This document shows positions 40,763 through 49,843 of a DNA stretch of 64,000 nt, piece by piece. Made by a program: the position numbers and the translations under genes. Under the pieces are notes generated by a model. It searched no databases and was not told where the DNA came from. It saw only the letters and a program-made list of their open reading frames with translations. Source of the stretch: Roseivivax halodurans JCM 10272 (GTDB lineage: Bacteria; Pseudomonadota; Alphaproteobacteria; Rhodobacterales; Rhodobacteraceae); NCBI RefSeq assembly GCF_000521785.1, contig NZ_JALZ01000009.1, positions 1 to 64,000 of the forward strand, in the 5' to 3' direction. Each line of letters starts with the position of its first letter. Within the stretch, counting starts at the first letter, position 1.

Positions 40763-41065
40763 ATGGGCGAGAAAACCTTAACCCGCATGGATTTGAGCGA
40801 GGCCGTCTTTCGCGAGGTCGGCCTGTCGCGCAACGAAAGCGCCGAACTGGTCGAGGCCGTGCTGACGCACATGTCCGACGCGCTCGCGGAGGGTGAGCAG
40901 GTCAAGATCTCATCCTTCGGCACGTTTTCGGTTCGTGACAAGGCCGCGCGCGTCGGCCGCAATCCCAAGACCGGCGAAGAGGTTCCGATCCAGCCGCGCC
41001 GGGTCCTCACCTTCCGCCCCTCGCACCTGATGAAGGAGCGTGTGGCGGCGGGCAACAAGGCCTGA
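40763..41065 (+). CDS. ihfA: Integration host factor alpha subunit
   Basis: A 100-residue DNA-bending protein of the HU/IHF family; it pairs with IhfB, which is not in this window. The DNA-binding arm signature [20 protein letters not shown] identifies the alpha subunit. Ribosome site GGAGGG upstream. Followed after 7 bases by the MerR-type gene, the usual alphaproteobacterial pairing. Confidence 0.95.
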   Translation: MGEKTLTRMDLSEAVFREVGLSRNESAELVEAVLTHMSDALAEGEQVKISSFGTFSVRDKAARVGRNPKTGEEVPIQPRRVLTFRPSHLMKERVAAGNKA

Positions 41066-41072
41066 GGCCGGC

Positions 41073-42287
41073 ATGGCAAAGTCCCCCGACGCGTTCCGCA
41101 CGATCAGCGAAGTCGCGGAATGGCTCGACACTCCCGCGCATGTCTTGCGTTTCTGGGAGAGCAAGTTCTCGCAGGTCAAACCGGTGAAGCGTGCCGGGGG
41201 GCGGCGCTACTATCGGCCCTCGGACATGGAGCTTCTCGGGGGAATCAAGAAGCTGCTCCATGACGACGGCATGACCATCAAGGGCGTGCAGAAGATGCTC
41301 TCGGAGCGCGGCATCAAGGCGGTTGCCGCCTATTCCGCGCCCGTGGAGACCGCGACGCAGCCATCCTATTCGGATGAAGAGCCGCAGCCCCAGTATGACG
41401 TCACCGCACAGGGCGACGCGAGCCACTTCGAAGACGCGCCGCTGCACGAGGATGTCGAACCTGAGACGCCGGAGCCCCCTCGTGTCGTTCCCTTCGCCCC
41501 GGTCGCACGCGACGCGCCGACAGACGACGTCGTCGATCGCACGGAGCAAGGGGCTGCAGAGGCCCCCGGCGAGCAGGTCGAGCCCGCCTTAGCGCAAAGC
41601 ACGGCCGAGCCCGAGACACCGCTTACCGAAGAGCAAACCCTCTCCGACGCGGATGCCTCCGCTAGCCCGGACGCCATCGACGACATTCCGGATGTGCCCC
41701 TGGGCGACCCGGATGATCGGCATCCGCCCGAGGCGGACGAAGCGTCGATGGCGGAAAACGTCCGTCAGGACGACGAATTGGCTCCGGCGAACCAGGGTGA
41801 GCTGTTCCCCAGAGCCGCCGGACCTGTACCCGATTTCCTGTCGACTCCGCTCGAAGTTCGCCTGAGACGCTCGGCACCCGAGGAGACCGAGCGCGAAGAA
41901 CATCGCGCTGCCTCAACTCCCGCAGCTGATGCCGAATGGGACAACGCCGAAGAGGCCGCGAGCGTGCCCTCATTCCATGTGCCTGATACAGACCCCGCCG
42001 GGTTTCCGGACGCGCCGGCGCCGGACGTTCCACATGGAAGTCGAGACCTCGCCCACGCGCCCGCCGAGCATCATGAGGCTGGAGACCTGAATGAACCGGT
42101 CGAGACCGACGCAGTCTGGGCGGTAGACTCTCCGCCCGCCGAAGCACCGGTTCCGGCAAACACGGCCGATCTCGACCTGCCCGAAAGCACCCTCACCCAT
42201 GTCTCCCGCCTCTCGCGGCTGACGCCGGCCCAGGCAGCCCGGATCGCCCCGCTCGCGGCAAAGCTGCGCGCCTTTGCCGACCGGTGA
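41073..42287 (+). CDS. MerR-family regulator with long acidic tail
   Basis: A 404-residue protein. Residues 1-90 form a MerR winged helix-turn-helix ([47 protein letters not shown]). The remaining 300 residues are low-complexity, Asp/Glu/Pro/Ala-rich and probably disordered, ending in a short more ordered segment ([19 protein letters not shown]). No metal-binding Cys cluster is seen, so it is not a metal sensor of the classic kind. Starts 7 bases after ihfA. Target genes are unknown. Confidence 0.85.
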   Translation: MAKSPDAFRTISEVAEWLDTPAHVLRFWESKFSQVKPVKRAGGRRYYRPSDMELLGGIKKLLHDDGMTIKGVQKMLSERGIKAVAAYSAPVETATQPSYSDEEPQPQYDVTAQGDASHFEDAPLHEDVEPETPEPPRVVPFAPVARDAPTDDVVDRTEQGAAEAPGEQVEPALAQSTAEPETPLTEEQTLSDADASASPDAIDDIPDVPLGDPDDRHPPEADEASMAENVRQDDELAPANQGELFPRAAGPVPDFLSTPLEVRLRRSAPEETEREEHRAASTPAADAEWDNAEEAASVPSFHVPDTDPAGFPDAPAPDVPHGSRDLAHAPAEHHEAGDLNEPVETDAVWAVDSPPAEAPVPANTADLDLPESTLTHVSRLSRLTPAQAARIAPLAAKLRAFADR

Positions 42288-42327
42288 GCATGCCGCCCGG
42301 GAAAGCCAATTTTCCTCCACCAAGGGG

Positions 42328-42355
42328 TTGTGCGCGGGGCCAGACCTTGTATGAC
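42328..42355 (+). promoter_or_regulatory. Likely promoter of tRNA-Pro
   Basis: TTGTGC (42328-42333) and TATGAC (42350-42355) with a 16-base spacer, ending 14 bases before the tRNA start, almost the same geometry as the tRNA-Gly promoter. Confidence 0.5.
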
Positions 42356-42369
42356 ACGCGACACCAAGT

Positions 42370-42446
42370 CGGGCTATGGCGCAGCCTGGTAGCGCGTCCG
42401 TCTGGGGGACGGAAGGTCGCAGGTTCGAGTCCTGCTAGCCCGACCA
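42370..42446 (+). tRNA. tRNA-Pro (GGG)
   Basis: A 77-base cloverleaf with encoded CCA. Acceptor CGGGCTA pairs with TAGCCCG; D stem GCGC/GCGC; anticodon stem TCCGT/ACGGA around loop CTGGGGG, giving anticodon GGG; T stem GCAGG/CCTGC with TTCGAGT loop. It reads CCC and CCU. Confidence 0.96.
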
Positions 42447-42516
42447 AATATCTCCCAACACGATCGGCCTCGGCCCGTCACCCGGCACCTTATGCCCTGA
42501 CGTCGAAAGGCATGTG

Positions 42517-43593
42517 ATGACCGGAGTCCTGCCCTCTCAGGCGATCCTCGATCTGTTCCGCACCGGAGGGCTATCCGCCGAGGCGGATCTCGTCGACGGG
42601 CAGATCCAGCCTGCGAGCCTTGATCTGCGGCTCGGGCGTGTGGCGCACCGGGTGCGCGCCTCCTTTCTCGCCGGCGAGGGACGCAGTGTCGCCGACCGCC
42701 TCTCCGAATTCGAGATGCACCGGATCGACCTCACGGCGGGCGCGGTGCTCGAGAAGGGCTGCGTCTATGTCGTTCCGCTGATGGAACGCGTGTCCCTGCC
42801 CCGCGACGTGCAGGCGGTGGCGAACGCCAAGTCCTCGACCGGTCGGCTCGATCTGCTGACCCGCACGATCACCGACGGCGGGACGGAGTTCGACCGCATC
42901 GCCATGGGCTATGACGGGCCGCTCTACGCGGAGATCTGCCCGCGCTCCTTCTCTGTCCTGGTGCGGCCGGGAATGCGTCTCAACCAGATCCGCTTCCGCC
43001 GCGGCCGTTCGGTTCTGTCCGATGCCGAGCTGACCGACCTTCACGAGGCCGAGACGCTGGTGAGCGGCGGACCCGCGGTCATCGGCGATGGGCTCGGCTT
43101 CTCCGTCGATCTCGGTCCGGGGCCGGACAATCTCGTCGGCTACAGGGCGAAGCCGCATACCGGCGTCATCGACCTCGACCGGATCGGCCATTACGATCCG
43201 GCCGAGTTCTGGGAAGAGATCCGCACCGACCGCCGACAGATCATTCTCGATCCGGACGCGTTCTATATCCTGGTCAGCCGCGAGGCGGTGCACATTCCTC
43301 CCAGATATGCCGCCGAGATGGCGCCGTATCTCGCGATGGTGGGCGAGTTTCGGGTTCATTACGCTGGCTTCTTCGATCCCGGCTTCGGTCATGCCGGTGC
43401 CGGAGGCAATGGCTCGCGCGGAGTTCTTGAAGTGCGCTGCCACGAGGCGCCCTTCGTGCTGGAGCATGGCCAGGTCGTGGGCAGGCTCGTCTACGAGCGC
43501 ATGGAGGAAGCCCCGGACACGCTCTACGGCGCAGGCCTCGCTTCCAACTACCAAGGTCAGGGCCTGAAGCTCTCCAAGCATTTCAGATCCTGA
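42517..43593 (+). CDS. dcd: 2'-deoxycytidine 5'-triphosphate deaminase, two-lobed
   Basis: A 358-residue enzyme of the dCTP deaminase/dUTPase fold, making dUTP from dCTP for thymidylate synthesis. It is nearly twice the length of E. coli Dcd (about 190), as in other alphaproteobacteria, and looks like a tandem of two such folds: QIQPASLDLRLGRVAHRV in the first half and NLVGYRAKPHTGVIDLD onward in the second. Nucleotide-site segments AKSSTGRLDLLTR and PLYAEICPRSF are present. A GTG directly precedes the chosen ATG; AAAGG at 7-base spacing supports 42517. Gene symbol by family only. Confidence 0.85.
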   Translation: MTGVLPSQAILDLFRTGGLSAEADLVDGQIQPASLDLRLGRVAHRVRASFLAGEGRSVADRLSEFEMHRIDLTAGAVLEKGCVYVVPLMERVSLPRDVQAVANAKSSTGRLDLLTRTITDGGTEFDRIAMGYDGPLYAEICPRSFSVLVRPGMRLNQIRFRRGRSVLSDAELTDLHEAETLVSGGPAVIGDGLGFSVDLGPGPDNLVGYRAKPHTGVIDLDRIGHYDPAEFWEEIRTDRRQIILDPDAFYILVSREAVHIPPRYAAEMAPYLAMVGEFRVHYAGFFDPGFGHAGAGGNGSRGVLEVRCHEAPFVLEHGQVVGRLVYERMEEAPDTLYGAGLASNYQGQGLKLSKHFRS

Positions 43594-43656
43594 GCCGAGC
43601 CGCCGGATCCCGAGAACCTACAAGCCAAATCAATCTCGAGACTGGAGCTGAACAGG

Positions 43657-43678
43657 AACCGGCGCCGATTCGCCGGTT
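43657..43678 (+). terminator. Hairpin after the dCTP deaminase gene
   Basis: An 8-bp stem AACCGGCG (43657-43664) with CGCCGGTT (43671-43678), loop of six bases, about 60 bases after the stop. Followed by TGCGTC rather than a T-run. The rest of the 219-base gap to the next gene shows no gene. Confidence 0.5.
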
Positions 43679-43812
43679 GCGTCAGATCGATGGCAGCGGA
43701 TCGCTCGAAATCTGAAATGTCGCCCCCGAGGCTGGGAACGGATCCTGGTTCTCGACGCTTAGACAGTCGCTTGGCCCGCATAGACGGGTCGTTGAAATTC
43801 AGGAGTTACGAT

Positions 43813-44484
43813 ATGACCCGTTTGCGCACCCTCGCCTTGTCGACCGCCATTGCGACCGTGGCCGCGACGCCGCTTCTGGCACAGATGTCGGCAAGCACGA
43901 CCACCGATCTCAATTTCCGCGCTGGTCCCGGCCCGCAATACGCGACGCAAGGCGTGATCCCTTCCGACACGACCGTCGACGTCACCGGCTGCCTCGAAGG
44001 GGGCGAGTGGTGTGAGGTCACGTATGACGGGCAGACGGGATACGCCTATTCGGCCTATCTGACGACCGTGGTCGAAGAGCAGCCGGTTGCTCTCTACGAG
44101 GCCCCCTCTAGCGTCGAGATCAATACGGTCACCTACGAGGATGACGACAGCGCCGAGACAGTGGGCGGAACCGCCGGCGCCGCTTGGGGCGCGGCCGCAG
44201 GCTCGCTGCTCGTCGGTGGTCCGGCAGCCGTCGCGGCAGGCGCAATCGTCGGCGCGGCGACGGGCGCAGCTGGTGCGGATGTCGAAGAGAACACCGTGAC
44301 CTACGTTCAGCAGAACCCGGTCGAGCCGGTCTACCTCAATGGCGAAGTGGCTGTGGGCGCGGGCGTGCCTCAGGACGTCGAGGTCTATTCCGTGCCCGAG
44401 GCGGATTACCAGTATCTCAACGTCAATCAGCAGACCGTGATCGTGGATCCGGAAACCCGTCGCATCGTGCAGGTCATCCGCTGA
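43813..44484 (+). CDS. Exported SH3 / glycine-zipper / DUF1236 protein
   Basis: A 223-residue secreted or envelope protein. Signal peptide at 1-24 (TVAATPLLAQ), a bacterial SH3b domain at about 26-87 (DLNFRAGPGPQYATQGVIP, GYAYSAYL, two Cys at 60 and 67), a glycine-zipper-like hydrophobic stretch at 117-155 (GGTAGAAWGAAAG...), and a C-terminal DUF1236-type segment (VPEADYQYLNVNQQTVIVDP). SH3b domains often bind peptidoglycan; the zipper suggests membrane association. Ribosome site AGGAG eight bases upstream. Role unknown. Confidence 0.82.
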   Translation: MTRLRTLALSTAIATVAATPLLAQMSASTTTDLNFRAGPGPQYATQGVIPSDTTVDVTGCLEGGEWCEVTYDGQTGYAYSAYLTTVVEEQPVALYEAPSSVEINTVTYEDDDSAETVGGTAGAAWGAAAGSLLVGGPAAVAAGAIVGAATGAAGADVEENTVTYVQQNPVEPVYLNGEVAVGAGVPQDVEVYSVPEADYQYLNVNQQTVIVDPETRRIVQVIR

Positions 44485-44502
44485 TCCAGACAAGATCTAC
44501 AC

Positions 44503-44529
44503 AAAGCCCCGGTTCTCCGGGGCTTTTTT
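44503..44529 (+). terminator. Rho-independent terminator
   Basis: A 10-bp stem AAAGCCCCGG (44503-44512) with CCGGGGCTTT (44517-44526), TTCT loop and six T in a row (44524-44529), 18 bases after the SH3 gene stop. The A-run on the other side means it can also serve the convergent scpB. Confidence 0.92.
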
Positions 44530-44554
44530 CTTTCCCGGATGCCTGGGGCGCAGG

Positions 44555-45229
44555 CTAGTCCTCGAAGAGTTCGCTCTGCCCCGCATCCGGCGCTTCCTCG
44601 GCGTCGACGTCGCCTTCGCCAGAGGTCGGCGCACCACCGGGAGGCGGGCGGCTTTCTAGAAGTCCGGCGGCGCGCAGTTCTTTCAGGCCGGGCAGATCGC
44701 GCGCGCTTTCGAGGCCGAAATGGTCGAGGAACGTCTCGGTCACCACGAAGGTCACGGGCCGCCCCGGCGTCATGCGGCGGCGCCCGAAGCGGATCCATTC
44801 CATCTCGAGCAACTGGTCCACCGTTCCGCGAGACACCGAGACGCCGCGGATCTCCTCGACCTCGGCCCGCGTGACCGGCTGGTGATAGGCGATGATCGCC
44901 AGCGTCTCGATCGCGGCCCGGCTGAGCTTGCGGGCCTCGACCGTCTCCTTTTGCATGAGAAAGCCGAGATCGGCCGCGGTGCGGATCGCCCAGCTGTCTC
45001 CGACCCGCACGATGTTGACGCCGCGCCCCTCGTAACGTTTCCGAAGCAGAGCGAGCGCCTCTGCAGCGTCGCATCCGTGGGGCATCCGGGCGTTGAGTTC
45101 CCTGACCGTCACCGGCTCCGAGGAGGCGAAGAGGATGGCCTCCACCATGCGCTCCTGCTCGGCCAGGATCGGCGCGTCGAAGAGCGGCTCCTGCGGCGCT
45201 TCGCCGGGATCGCCTTGGTCCGCACTCAT
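44555..45229 (-). CDS. scpB: Segregation and condensation protein B
   Basis: A 224-residue kite subunit of the SMC-ScpAB condensin. The winged-helix repeats are seen in ILFASSEPVTVRELNARMP and LSRAAIETLAIIAYHQPVTRAEVEEIRGV, the second being the family signature. The C-terminal tail is acidic. The start is set by an ATGA overlap with scpA. The frame is open further upstream inside scpA. Its 3' end faces the terminator at 44503-44529. Confidence 0.93.
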   Translation of the reverse strand: MSADQGDPGEAPQEPLFDAPILAEQERMVEAILFASSEPVTVRELNARMPHGCDAAEALALLRKRYEGRGVNIVRVGDSWAIRTAADLGFLMQKETVEARKLSRAAIETLAIIAYHQPVTRAEVEEIRGVSVSRGTVDQLLEMEWIRFGRRRMTPGRPVTFVVTETFLDHFGLESARDLPGLKELRAAGLLESRPPPGGAPTSGEGDVDAEEAPDAGQSELFED

Positions 45230-46020
45230 CGCGTATTTTCCGCCCGGCGGATTTCGATCGGCATGAAGGTGTCCTCCTGCCGGATGTGGACGCGACCTTC
45301 CTTCACGAGTTCGAGCGACGCAGCGAAGGTTGCAGCGGTGGCCGACCGCCGCATCTGCGGATCGTCGGACCAGCCGTCGGGAAGGTAGGATGCGATGTCG
45401 GTCCACGTGCCGGCAAACCCGATCATCCCGCGCATCCGGTCGAGAGCCTGTTCCATCGTCCAGACCTTGTCGCGATCCATCACGAAGGGGCGGAACTCGT
45501 CCCGCGTGCGGATCCGGGCATAGGCCTGCATCAGATCGAGGAGCGTGGCCGAGTAGCTCACGCGCTTCACATGCTCGACACGCTCCGGGATCCCGCGGGC
45601 AAAGATGTCGCGGCCGAGCCGGTCCCGCCCCATCAGGCGCGCCGCCATCTCGCGCATCGCCTGCAGGCGCTCGAGCTGGAAGGCGAGATGGGCTGCCATC
45701 TCCTCGCCCGACGGTCCCTCTTCCTCGGGGTCCGGCGGCAAGAGCAGGCGCGACTTGAGGAACGCGAGCCAGGCGGCCATGACGAGGTAATCGGCGGCGA
45801 GCTCGATCCGAAGCTCCTTGGCCTTGTCGACGAAGGAGAGGTACTGCCGCGCGAGCTGGAGGACGGACACCTTTCGCAGGTCGACCTTCTGCGTGCGCGA
45901 CAGCGTGAGGAGGAGGTCCAGCGGTCCCTCGAACCCGTCGACATCGACGATGAGCGCCTCGGCTTCGAGGCGCTCGGCGACGCTCAGGGCTTCGACATTG
46001 TCGGTGGGATCGTCATTCAT
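45226..46020 (-). CDS. scpA: Segregation and condensation protein A
   Basis: A 264-residue kleisin subunit of the SMC condensin. The signature FEGPLDLLLTLSRTQKVDLRKVSVLQLARQY is at residues 30-60, followed by AADYLVMAAWLAFLKSRLLLPP. The C-terminal winged helix that binds Smc lies at the end. Starts at ATG 46020, four bases after the nagZ stop, and overlaps scpB by four bases. Confidence 0.94.
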   Translation of the reverse strand: MNDDPTDNVEALSVAERLEAEALIVDVDGFEGPLDLLLTLSRTQKVDLRKVSVLQLARQYLSFVDKAKELRIELAADYLVMAAWLAFLKSRLLLPPDPEEEGPSGEEMAAHLAFQLERLQAMREMAARLMGRDRLGRDIFARGIPERVEHVKRVSYSATLLDLMQAYARIRTRDEFRPFVMDRDKVWTMEQALDRMRGMIGFAGTWTDIASYLPDGWSDDPQMRRSATAATFAASLELVKEGRVHIRQEDTFMPIEIRRAENTR

Positions 46021-46024
46021 GCGA

Positions 46025-47026
46025 TCAGGCCGGGCGTTCCACGGGCAGCGCCTCAAGCTGGTCGGCGAGGTCCGCGATGTCAACCTCACCCGACTCCCCG
46101 CGGGACGCGAGCGCGGCTTCCGCACGGCTCTGAGCGGTATCGGTCAGGGTCCCGGCCGCGTCCACGAGCGCCCGCATCTCGTCCATGTCGCCGTTGCAAT
46201 GGAGAACCACGTCGCATCCCGCGTCGAGCGACGCACGCCCCCGATCGGCCACGCTGCCCGACAGAGCCTCCATCGAGATGTCGTCGGTCATCAGGAGGCC
46301 GCCGAAACCGAGCCTGTCCCGGATCAACGAGATCATGGTGGGCGACACCGTAGCCGGTTGAGGGTCGATCTCCTCGTAGACGAGATGCGCCGTCATCCCG
46401 AGAGCGATGTCCGAGAACGGGCGGAAGGCGGCAAAGTCGGTTGCGTCGAGCTCATCCTCGGAGGCGGCGATCCGGGGAAGGTCGAGATGGCTGTCGAGCC
46501 TTGCGAGGCCGTGACCGGGCATGTGCTTGATCACCGGCAGAACGCCGCCCTCGGAGAGCCCCTGCGCCACGGCCCGGCCGATCTCGATGACGAGATCCAG
46601 CGTCTCGCCATAGCATCTGTCACGCAGGAAGCGATGCGTCTCCGGCCGCGCCACGTCGAGCATGGGCGCGCAGTTTCCGTCGATGCCGAGCGCACGGAGT
46701 TCCGCCGCGATGATGCGATACCGCAGATACATCGCGCGTCCGGCGTGGTCGCGGTACTGGCGGACATGGTCGAGCGGCGCGGGCCAGTCGCGGGCCAGCG
46801 GCGGGCGCAGGCGCTGAACCCGTCCGCCCTCCTGATCGATGAAGATCGGTGCGTCACGCCCCACCGTCTCTCGAAGGTCGGAGGTGAGGTTCCGGATCTG
46901 GTCCGCGTCGTCGATATTCCGGCCGAACAGGATAAAGCCCACCGGATCCGCATCGCGGAAAAATGCCTTTTCCTCAGCGGAGAGCCGCAGCCCTGCGCAT
47001 CCGAGGATCGCCGCGCCGAAGCTCAC
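46025..47026 (-). CDS. nagZ: Beta-N-acetylhexosaminidase
   Basis: A 333-residue cytoplasmic GH3 enzyme that removes N-acetylglucosamine from recycled muropeptides. Motifs are PIFIDQEGGRVQRLR, KHMPGHGLARLDSHLDLP (the catalytic His loop) and the nucleophile region LLMTDDISMEAL. The first codon is GTG at 47026, giving SFGAAILGCAG; it overlaps the SPOR gene stop by four bases (GTGA), which decides the start. Located between a SPOR protein and scpA. Confidence 0.92.
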   Translation of the reverse strand: MSFGAAILGCAGLRLSAEEKAFFRDADPVGFILFGRNIDDADQIRNLTSDLRETVGRDAPIFIDQEGGRVQRLRPPLARDWPAPLDHVRQYRDHAGRAMYLRYRIIAAELRALGIDGNCAPMLDVARPETHRFLRDRCYGETLDLVIEIGRAVAQGLSEGGVLPVIKHMPGHGLARLDSHLDLPRIAASEDELDATDFAAFRPFSDIALGMTAHLVYEEIDPQPATVSPTMISLIRDRLGFGGLLMTDDISMEALSGSVADRGRASLDAGCDVVLHCNGDMDEMRALVDAAGTLTDTAQSRAEAALASRGESGEVDIADLADQLEALPVERPA

Positions 47027-47982
47027 CTTACGACCACCGGAATGCAATCGGCATTCTCCGCCACGAAGGTGGCACAGAACCGCCGCGCGTCGGAGAGCGT
47101 CTCGAACCCGTGCGCGCGAAGTCGGTAGAAGGTGCTGCCGCCCGATTCCGCCTTTTCGATCACGCGGGCATGGCCTTCCATGTAGTCGCGGAACCTGCCC
47201 TCGAGCCGGGTCCATTCGCTGCGCGCGGTGTCAGCGCTGTCGAATGCACCGAGCTGCACGAGGCGCGTGCCCTTCGCAAGATCGCCGGCCGAGATCTCGC
47301 GGGTCCCGGTTTCCTTGGGACGCGACTGCGCGGCCACGGCACGGAGCACGGCGAGGTCGACCGGCCGCGTTGCCGGCCGGCGCGAGACGGCAACGCCGGG
47401 AATGTCCGGCGAGATCGTGGCGATTTCGATGCCCTCGTCACCTGCCTCTTCCGGTCCGGGCTCGATGCCGGTCTCCAGCAGCGGCTCGGTCCCCGCGACC
47501 AGCTGGTCCGCAAGCGCCTGGATGGCGTCCTCGGGACTTGCGGCATCGTCGGTCAGCTCCGAAAGGGACGGAAGCGGCTCCGTCGTGGCGGGCATCGCTG
47601 CGCTAGCCTGAACAGGTTTCATCTCGGAGAGGGTCACATCCTCGTCCGAAAGATCGGTCTCGCCCGGCGCGAGATGCAATGTGTCGGCAGGTTTCTCGGC
47701 CACGCCGAGCCCTGCCACCGCGTTCACCGCAAGCCCTTGGTGATCGGCCAGCTCCCCGCCCGGGCGCTCCGGGGCGACGCGCATCGGTCCTTCGGCGGCC
47801 ATGACCACGGGGATGCCGCTCACGTCTCGCAGGATGATCTTGGTCCCCCAGACGCCCACTCCGACGAGAAGCGCCAGCGAGGCTGCCGCGCCTGCGAAAT
47901 TGGCGAGCCGGGAGAGCCTGCGGCCCTTGCCACCGGGCTCGTCTGAAAGGGGCGCGGGCCCCGCTGCATAGAAGTCCGCCAT
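47023..47982 (-). CDS. SPOR-domain membrane protein
   Basis: A 319-residue protein with a short cytoplasmic N-terminus, one membrane segment near residues 36-54 (FAGAAASLALLVGVGVWG), a long acidic Pro/Ala/Glu-rich periplasmic stretch and a C-terminal SPOR domain (about 242-319, GTRLVQLGAFDSADTARSEW). SPOR domains bind denuded septal peptidoglycan, so a division role is likely. ATG 47982 with GAGG upstream is chosen over earlier ATGs. Overlaps nagZ. Confidence 0.88.
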   Translation of the reverse strand: MADFYAAGPAPLSDEPGGKGRRLSRLANFAGAAASLALLVGVGVWGTKIILRDVSGIPVVMAAEGPMRVAPERPGGELADHQGLAVNAVAGLGVAEKPADTLHLAPGETDLSDEDVTLSEMKPVQASAAMPATTEPLPSLSELTDDAASPEDAIQALADQLVAGTEPLLETGIEPGPEEAGDEGIEIATISPDIPGVAVSRRPATRPVDLAVLRAVAAQSRPKETGTREISAGDLAKGTRLVQLGAFDSADTARSEWTRLEGRFRDYMEGHARVIEKAESGGSTFYRLRAHGFETLSDARRFCATFVAENADCIPVVVR

Positions 47983-48066
47983 CACTGCCTCTTGTTCCGG
48001 CATCGGGCGGCATTGCGCCACCGCCGGTCACCTGCTCTGCCAAGTCACCGGCGGCGCGTTGTTTTC

Positions 48067-49812
48067 TCAGCGCATTTCTTCTGCCGGTGTCACGCCCAAG
48101 ATACCCAAACCGGCCGAAATGACAACCGAAGCGGCACGGGCGAGGGCGATTTTCGACCGGCTCGTGTCGGGATCGTCCTCCTGCAGGAATCGCAGCGACG
48201 GCTCGTCGTTGCCGCGATTCCAGAGCGCGTGAAGTTCCGACGCCAGATCATAGAGATAGAAAGCGATGCGGTGCGGCTCGGAGGTCTTGGCGGCGATCTC
48301 AACCTGCCGCGGCCATTCGGCAATCTTCCGGGCGAGCGCGAGCTCGGCCTCGTGGGTCAGGCTCGAGAGATCCGCGCCGGAGAGCGCGGCGTCCGAGACG
48401 TCGATGCCCGCGGCCTCGGCCTTTCTTTGTACAGAACGTACGCGGGCATGCGCGTATTGTACGTAAAAGACCGGGTTTTCCTTGGACTGCTCGAGCACCT
48501 TGTCGAAATCGAAATCGAGCGGCGCGTCGTTCTTGCGGGTGAGCATCACGAAGCGGGTGACGTCCGGGCCGACCTGCTCGACCACGTCGCGCAGCGTGAT
48601 GAAGGTGCCGGCGCGTTTCGACATCTTGAACGGCTCGCCGTTCTTGTAGAGTTTGACGAGCTGGCAGAGCTTGACCTCGAGCGGCACATTGCCGTCCGAG
48701 AGCGCCGAGACCGCAGCCTTCATGCGCTTGACGTAGCCGCCGTGGTCGGCTCCGAAGACATCGACCAGAAGATCGTAACCGCGGCTCACCTTGTCCCAGT
48801 GATAGGCGATGTCGGGGGCGAAATAGGTCCAGGCGCCGTCCGACTTCATGATCGGGCGGTCGACGTCGTCACCATGGGCGGTTGAACGGAAGAGCGTCTG
48901 CTCGCGCGGCTCCCAATCCTCGGGCGTCTTGCCCTTGGGGGGCTCGAGCGTGCCGCGGTAGATGAGATCCTTGCCGCGCAGCGCCTCGATGGCCTGCTCT
49001 ATGAGGCCGGTGCCGTAGAGCGACTTTTCCGAAAAGAAGCGGTCCATCTCGACGCCGAGGAGCTTCAGGTCGCCGCGGATGAGATCGAGCATCGCGTCGG
49101 TGGCGAACTCGCGCACCTCCGCCAGCCACTCCTCCTCGGGGGCGTCCACGTACGCATCGCCGACCTTGGCCTTCAGCGCCTCGCCGGTCGCGATGAGGTA
49201 TTCGCCGGGATAGGTCCCGTCCGCGAACTCGACGTCGCGGCCATGCGCTTCAATGTAGCGCAGGTAGACGGACCGCGCGAGCGTGTCGACCTGCGCGCCG
49301 CCGTCGTTGATGTAGTATTCGCGGGTCACGTCGTAGCCCGCGTAATCGTAGAGCGAGGCCAGCGCGTCCCCGAAGACCGCGCCGCGGGTGTGACCCACAT
49401 GGAGCGGCCCGGTGGGGTTGGCCGAGACGTATTCGACGTTCACCGACTGGCCCTGCCCCATGGCAGACCGCCCGTAGCGCTCACCGTCCGCCAGAACCGC
49501 CTTCGTCACCTCCTGCCAGACGCCGTCCGAGAGGCGCAGGTTGATGAAGCCCGGACCGGCGACCTCGGCGGAGGCGACGCGCGGATCGGCGGCGAGCTTC
49601 GGCACAAGCGCCTCGGCGATGTCGCGCGGCTTCTTGCCCGCGGGCTTCGCCAGCACCATGGCGACGTTGGTGGCCATGTCGCCATGGGCCGGATCGCGCG
49701 GCGGCTCGACCGTCACGGGGCCGAGGTTCAGGCCCTCGGGCAGGGTTCCGTCCGCCTGGAGCGCGCCGATCGCATCCGTGACGAGCCCACCGATATCGGT
49801 GAAGAGGTTCAT
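48067..49812 (-). CDS. argS: Arginyl-tRNA synthetase
   Basis: A 581-residue class I aminoacyl-tRNA synthetase charging tRNA-Arg. The HIGH motif is present as HVGHTRGA near 137 (preceded by SANPTGPL) and the KMSK motif as KMSKRAG near 396. The N-terminal tRNA-binding domain has [20 protein letters not shown] 49812 is preceded by AGGA at 8 bases and is preferred to ATG 49821. Starts 31 bases after the antiporter gene. Confidence 0.95.
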   Translation of the reverse strand: MNLFTDIGGLVTDAIGALQADGTLPEGLNLGPVTVEPPRDPAHGDMATNVAMVLAKPAGKKPRDIAEALVPKLAADPRVASAEVAGPGFINLRLSDGVWQEVTKAVLADGERYGRSAMGQGQSVNVEYVSANPTGPLHVGHTRGAVFGDALASLYDYAGYDVTREYYINDGGAQVDTLARSVYLRYIEAHGRDVEFADGTYPGEYLIATGEALKAKVGDAYVDAPEEEWLAEVREFATDAMLDLIRGDLKLLGVEMDRFFSEKSLYGTGLIEQAIEALRGKDLIYRGTLEPPKGKTPEDWEPREQTLFRSTAHGDDVDRPIMKSDGAWTYFAPDIAYHWDKVSRGYDLLVDVFGADHGGYVKRMKAAVSALSDGNVPLEVKLCQLVKLYKNGEPFKMSKRAGTFITLRDVVEQVGPDVTRFVMLTRKNDAPLDFDFDKVLEQSKENPVFYVQYAHARVRSVQRKAEAAGIDVSDAALSGADLSSLTHEAELALARKIAEWPRQVEIAAKTSEPHRIAFYLYDLASELHALWNRGNDEPSLRFLQEDDPDTSRSKIALARAASVVISAGLGILGVTPAEEMR

Positions 49813-49843
49813 CGAGGTCATCCTGTCTGTGGTCGCGCGGGGT

